From Avena insularis (Eukaryota > Streptophyta > Magnoliopsida > Poales > Poaceae), in assembly GCA_023614405.1 (NCBI GenBank), contig CM042689.1:331304305-331368304 (forward strand): a DNA stretch of 64,000 bases, written 5' to 3'. The first letter of the stretch is position 1. The number at the start of each line of letters is the position of its first letter. The notes beneath the pieces are model-generated. The model worked only from the letters and a program-made list of their open reading frames with translations. It ran no database searches and was not told the origin of the DNA. Positions 59,601 through 64,000 of this stretch are shown piece by piece. The translations under genes and the position numbers were made by a program.

Positions 59601-59890
59601 AACTTGTGATGTTGCAGGTTACTCTGATGAGGATTAGGAGTCATGAGTCTACACTCAACATGTTTGCCTGTGGCACATGAAGATGAAGACTTTTATTTAT
59701 TTACTTATTCAAACTCTTGTATTAGGCCTATGGCCTTGGAGTTGTAAAGACTATGTTTGTCTCTGGAATGCCTGTAATAATGACCTTTGTATCTGTGTAC
59801 TTCATCTTAAACTGTGGATGCTAGCAATGATCCAGGGACTAGCATTGCAATCACAGGGATCCTTTTCCTTTATAAAGGAGGGATCTTACA
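56700..59890 (+). mobile_element. Right LTR of the large gypsy element (3191 bp)
   Basis: TGTAACATCC...GATCTTACA. TATA box GATATAAGA at 57439-57447. The GC-rich leader contains two short GT-AG segments with strong signals: 57555-57649 (GGTAAGT...ACCCAG) and 57714-57802 (GGTAAGA...TGCTAG). A third donor (TGGTAAGC, 57943) could pair with TTTGTGTAG at 58605. The nested inverted repeat is at 58944-59041. No protein-coding gene is supported. Confidence 0.95.
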
Positions 59891-59895
59891 ATACA

Positions 59896-60640
59896 CAAAT
59901 TGGAGCTTGTTTGGATTATACTTGGATGATACTTTGCAATGATATGGCTATGCGATGCAATTAGTGCAGACATCGGGGACTACCTGTAGTGACCAGCACA
60001 CCACTTCTTGTTCTAGCATACAAGTCACTAACATAACACTCATGAAACATCGTTCAATAAATATTTCATCCCTCGGAGTGGTACAACTAATATATTGCGG
60101 ATCCAAGTTCTCATATATTTATTTTTACCTGCCAAAAATGTACAAAAACTTTGAGATCTGCCTCAGTCCAATGAGTATTAACGGGTAAATTTAATTTTAC
60201 TAGATTTAAGATCAAGGGATTTATATTTTCGTGCCCTTGGTTCGTTAGTTATACTCCCCTTTCCCTAGCCGCTTAACTTTTCCTCACTTTTTCCCTCGAC
60301 ATGTTAAGAAACCCTCGCGGGCGCTTGCGGGCGCTCGGACGGAGGGATACCGTCAGGTCAAAGGCTTAACTGTTACATGCTGACTGGTGGGACCGCATTG
60401 GGGCGGGTCGGGCGTTGAGCGTTACGTTACGAGGCCTCGACCGTTACATGACTGACCAGTGGGGCCGCATTGGGACGGGTCCTGCATACATGGTGAATGG
60501 TGGGCCCGCGTTGGGACGGATCTTGCATATGTGGTGAAGAGTGGGGCCGCATGGAGACACGTCGGACCGGCCATTCTCGCTCACCCAAAGCATTCGCTTC
60601 CCTCCAAGCCTGGAACAACTCCCATACCGCCCCTCCGCTG
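59896..60640 (+). other. Intergenic DNA with promoter-like repeats
   Basis: 59896-60200 is unassigned and may continue the DNA interrupted at 35917. 60205-60300 (GCCCTTGGTTCGTTAG, CCGCTTAACTTTTCCTCAC) matches in reverse the block attached to the copia PBS at 22475-22830. From about 60370 GTGGGxCCGCxTTGGGxCGG is repeated four times; two adjacent copies at 60458-60497 and 60498-60538 form a 40-41-bp tandem repeat. This resembles promoter DNA for the exon that follows. Confidence 0.5.
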
Positions 60641-60650
60641 CCCCGCCATC

Positions 60651-60862
60651 ATGCCCTCCTACCTTATGTCGTCCTCGGCCCCAGAGTCGCCCCCTACCCC
60701 TAGCCGTGGATCCCACTCCACCTCCGGCTCTACTCCCGCCCCTACTAGATCTATCCATTTCGCGGAACAGTATGCAACGTCGGCTGGTGCACCATCCATC
60801 CGGGTCGAGCACGGAGAAGATTGGGTGGAATCGCAGGGGTCTAACGCATGGATTCCATCTGG
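60651..60862 (+). CDS. Unrecognised first exon, gene incomplete
   Basis: The ATG at 60651 opens a 70-codon frame (MPSYLMSSSAPESPPTPSRG, then Ser/Thr/Pro-rich, ending VEHGEDWVESQGSNAWIPSG). It runs to a good donor, CTGGGTAAGC with GT at 60863. Codon usage is GC-rich and unlike the surroundings. No second exon follows before the 70-bp array at 61150, so it is probably a gene fragment. No domain is recognised. The upstream frame is open back to 60459, but that part covers the promoter-like repeats. Confidence 0.4.
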
Positions 60863-61149
60863 GTAAGCATCATTTCCCTTTTTTGGGTTGATTATTGGCA
60901 GTATTTGAACGCGAATCGCTGGTGCTCAACTAGCTGCCTTGCTTTTCGAATAGGATTGATCCAGTGCTGGCATAATTCATGGTTGTGAACAATATCTCTT
61001 TGTATTTTACTTCCCAGCGGTGGTTGCAACCTATAACTCTGTGAGATAGATAAAATTTATTATAAATTCCCCTGGAGCAGTGGCAATTCAGTTGGTTTGC
61101 AAGAGTGTTTATAATTATGAAACTCTCGCATGGTCTGAAACTATAGTTG
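60863..61149. other. Intron-like or intergenic DNA
   Basis: Follows the donor site at 60863. T-rich, with no acceptor plus open frame that would give a convincing second exon. Confidence 0.35.
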
Positions 61150-61860
61150 ACACAACTCTCGCACGGTTAGCGATTCACTTTCAAATTAAAAAATATACAA
61201 CTCTTAATGTACAAGAGTGTTTATAATTGACACAACTCTTGAACACTTTCAAATTAAAAAAATTTATACAACTCTTAATGTAAAAGAGTGTTTATAATTG
61301 ACACAACTCTTGAACACTTTCAAATTTAAAATGTTATACAACTCTTAATGCAAAAGAGTGTTTATAATTGACACAACTCTTGAACACTTTCAAATTCAAA
61401 AAATTCATACAACTCTTAATGTAAAAGAGTGTTTATAATTGACACAACTCTTTAACACTTTCAAATTAAAAAAATCATACAACTCTTAATGTAAAAGAGT
61501 TTTTATAATTGACACAAGTCTTAAACACTTTCAAATTGAAAAAATCATACAACTCTTAATGTCAAGAGTCTTTATAATTGACACTACTCTTGAACACTTT
61601 CAAATTAAAAAAAATCATACAACTCTTAATGTAAAAGAGTGTTTATAATTCACACAACTCTTGAACACTTTCAAATTGAAAAAAATTATACAACTCGTAA
61701 TGTAAAAGAGTGTTTATAATTGACACTACTCTTAAACACTTTCAAATTAAAAAATATACAACTCTTAATGTAAACGGGTGTTTCTAATTGACACTACTCT
61801 TGAACACTTTCAAATTGAAAAATTATACAACTCTTAATGTAAAAGGGTGTTTACCATTTT
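61150..61860. repeat. 70-bp tandem array, about 10 units (second array)
   Basis: Same unit as 4380-5170 (ACTCTTGAACACTTTCAAAT, then ACTCTTAATGTAAAAGAGTG), with units of 68-73 bp. It ends at 61850, where the zf-XS-like promoter begins, as in locus copy C at 5200. The array is therefore part of the ancestral locus. Confidence 0.95.
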
Positions 61861-63069
61861 TATAGTGTGAAAAGTGATCCCTAAACTTGCGTATATGAAA
61901 ATTATAAACCTTTAAACACTGTGAAATCGCACTTAATACGTGATAATGATGTGCTAAGAAAATCATGAGAGATTATCATTTTCATAGAATGTAATGCATA
62001 AACTTGCATATGGCCAAAATTATACACCTTTGAACTCTTTGAAATCGCACTTAGGACATGGAGTGAAATATTATGCAAAAATTATACACCTTTGAACACT
62101 TCCCCTTCAAATTATATTCAAAATCATTTGTTTATGGAGTTAAAGCATCGGTGGCAAACTTGTTATTTTGCATGGATAGAGGGTGCCTCCCGACAGATAC
62201 AGGGTTATCTTGTCCGCTAGATCATAGAGGATCAATCAGAGGATCAACGGTTGGTGGATCCGCGTGACAAATGTCTCGACCAATCAGAGCGTAGCAGCCA
62301 AGATGAGCACATGTGTGAGAGTTTGTCACTAAGAGGGAGGGGAAAACTAAGTAGAACTTAAAAACCAAGGGCAAAACTGAGTAGAACTTTAAAACCAAGG
62401 GTAAAACTGATAGGGGGTTCAAATAGAAAACAAAAAGAGATTTAAAAATGGAAAATACTTCTTTTATACAATAAAATACATATTGGCATACATCAAACTA
62501 TTTGTAATTCAAATATATACCAGTTTGACAATTATTGCCTCATTCAGACAAATTATGTTTTGGGGAGGGATGTTTTGGGGAGAGGCTTGAGTAGAAAGCC
62601 ATGAACCTTCATAGATAGTAGGTGATTTGAGAAGTGATGATTTAGGTTAAAACTTGATTTATATATATTTCTTATGGTGGTAGGTCACATAATAAGACTC
62701 CCTGGATAGATGCCACTAGGTTTTGATATTTTTGAATTTGTTGTGCATAAAATGACTCAATTAGCTAGCTAAAACCCATTCGTTGACTCTGTTGACCAGC
62801 CACCGGAGGGTAAAAGTGAGTATATTGCACACGGCAGTGTTAGTACTGGAGGGCAAAACTGAGTACAACCAAACTGCCAGTTCTACACTTGAGGGTATAA
62901 CTGAGCACAACTAAGTGGCCAAGGTTAGATACGAGGGGGAAAACGTGACGCACGGTAAGCGTGTTGCGGTGCACGGGGCGGTAGCGGACGCGTGTGGCCA
63001 TGCATGGTGCAGTAGCGCATGCGGTTACGCAGTGCACGGTGGTGCAACGAAACATCTCCTCCCTTCACC
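61861..63069 (+). promoter_or_regulatory. Upstream region of zf-XS-like gene copy B
   Basis: Collinear with 23240-24455 of copy A, including GTGCCTCCCGACAGATACAG (62186), CTCGACCAATCAGAGCG and the GC-rich GTAGCGGACGCG block before the TATA box. There are small indels relative to copy A. Nothing coding is seen. Confidence 0.65.
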
Positions 63070-63183
63070 TTTATAGAGGTCCTCACTCTCACTCATCACT
63101 CACTCCCTCAGTCACTCATGCAACCATCTCCACTGTCCCATCACCTTCTGCAAACCCCCAAGAAAACCCCAACCATGTCGGCG

Positions 63184-64000
63184 ATGGAGAAGAACGGCGT
63201 GGTGGCCATCGTCGCCTCCAAGGCGGCCGACGAGGAGACCCCCGTCCTCGTACATGCCCCCGTCTAGGCATTGAAGGCAGCCGCCATCCCCGTCCAGACC
63301 CCTATCCCAGCTTCCGCCATAGCCGCCGGCGAGGAGGCCCCCATCCCCATACAGGCCCCCGCCATTATCCTGCACATCCCGCACGACTGGGAACCCTACG
63401 GGGACAATGATTACATCAGGCCGAAGAACCCCTACGACACCAGCTTAGCCGACCCATGGTTATAGGTAACTAGGGTTTTCTCCCCTTCCTTTGTTCTTTC
63501 CCCATTCCCATCGTTGGATGCTAGATCGTGTGTTATTAGGGCTCGGCAGTTCGTATTTGCAATCATTGGATGCTAGGTATTTTTTATAGTAGCTAATCCT
63601 CTTGTGTTAGATCTCGTATTTCTATGAATGCCCCTAGTTGGGATCAGTACTATCATTGATCTGTAGTTGGGATCAGTACTAGCACCGATCTGTAGTTGGG
63701 ATCAGTACTAGCACCGATCGGTAGTTGGGATCAGTATTCGATTTGGTTTGAGATTTGGGGATTGGGGAATAATCAGGGGATCTCAATCGGTTAATTTATG
63801 CAAGTAATCAATCCTGATAATCATGGTATCTCAATCATGACCTTATTGCATGCTACTATTTTGTAATAGGTGGATAGCAGTGACGTCTGCAGCAACGACG
63901 AGTCCACGGACACCAAGACTCGTCAGGTGCTGAGGAAGCTGAAGTCTGGCCAGTTCAATGGCTTCTTCGCCGGCCACATCTACAGGTGCACCTTCTGCAC
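63184..64000 (+). pseudogene. zf-XS-like gene copy B, broken, runs off window
   Basis: Exon 1 63184-63465 (an ATG at 63175, nine bases upstream and in frame, is equally possible); the intron ends AATAG at 63869. Exon 2 from 63870 (VDSSDVCSNDES...GHIYRCTFC) continues beyond 64000. TAG at 63265-63267 interrupts exon 1 where copy A has GAG, and the last exon-1 codon is also TAG (63463-63465, before GTAACT) where copy A has GAG. One of the two 33-residue repeat units of copy A is missing. The TATA box TTTATAGA is at 63070-63077. The PF of CPFC in copy A is TF here. Confidence 0.6.
63635..63740. repeat. 29-bp minisatellite in the intron of copy B
   Basis: TAGTTGGGATCAGTACTAGC units start at 63635, 63664, 63693 and 63722, so the period is 29 bp with about 3.6 copies. 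Copy A has a single related stretch (about 25100-25130). Confidence 0.9.

Larger units (their letters stand above)
35918..59890 (+). mobile_element. Complete Tekay/Del-like chromodomain gypsy retrotransposon with nested insertion
   Basis: Bounded by TG (35918) and CA (59890) with the target duplication ATACA on both sides (35913-35917; 59891-59895). Left LTR 35918-38331 plus 49560-50355 (about 3.2 kb net), PBS 50358-50370, three ORFs, polypurine tract 56686-56692, right LTR 56700-59890 (3191 bp). The order PR-RT-RH-IN plus a C-terminal chromodomain defines a chromovirus. In the first 190 bp the two LTRs differ at about five sites, so the insertion is fairly recent. Net length without the 11.2-kb nested element is about 12.7 kb. 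Confidence 0.95.

Overview
The window looks like intergenic DNA from a large, repeat-rich grass genome, most likely Pooideae/Triticeae. The reasons are copia LTRs with the BARE/Angela/WIS-type terminus (TGTTGGAGATATGCCC), Tekay/Del-like chromodomain gypsy elements with very long LTRs, Athila-like LTRs starting TGATACGTCC, CACTA-type DNA elements, and very few genes. Genus assignment is inference.

Layout. 1-4325: minus-strand relic of a gypsy element (3' LTR, protease/gag, a coiled-coil ORF). 4380-5268: a 70-bp tandem array plus promoter fragment of a zf-XS-like gene locus. 5269-12576: LTR-like DNA, an integrase/chromodomain remnant and a gypsy 3' LTR. 12577-13772: a promoter scrap, then an apparently intact two-exon MEG/ESF1-like small cysteine-rich secreted peptide gene on the minus strand. 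15.3-22.2 kb: Athila-like LTR pieces, a 1.47-kb CACTA-type element full of hairpins (17001-18469) and a pseudogene copy of the peptide gene (18908-19107). 22.5-27.0 kb: a zf-XS-like gene (24567-25546) between two 0.76-kb direct repeats made of copia LTR, primer-binding site and promoter-like DNA. 26.6-33.1 kb: a three-level nest, copia LTR containing a gypsy solo LTR (TSD GCATG) containing a copia solo LTR (TSD CTAGT). 33.1-35.9 kb: a PIF/Harbinger-associated NAM-C-type pseudogene and a LINE relic. 35918-59890: a 24-kb nested gypsy unit. 60.2-64.0 kb: an unrecognised first exon, a second 70-bp array and a second, broken zf-XS-like gene running off the window.

The centrepiece is the 35918-59890 gypsy element (TSD ATACA). 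Its left LTR is split by a second element, 38332-49554 (TSD AGCCA). The outer element has three consecutive ORFs: ORF1 50495-51001, coiled-coil ORF2 51201-52016, and gag-pol 52242-56687. Each ATG directly follows a pyrimidine-rich tract ending in AG, which suggests that alternative splicing delivers each ORF. ORF2 and gag-pol are broken by five in-frame stops in total. The inner element has 4.2-5.2-kb LTRs and only one gene, a protein with up to six zinc-knuckle-like motifs. It shares PBS context, PPT context and LTR blocks with the outer element, as expected of a non-autonomous TR-GAG-type partner.

The host-gene content is small: the peptide gene and its pseudogene, the zf-XS-like copies (A, B and two promoter scraps), and one unrecognised exon. 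All are embedded in local duplications and transposon insertions.
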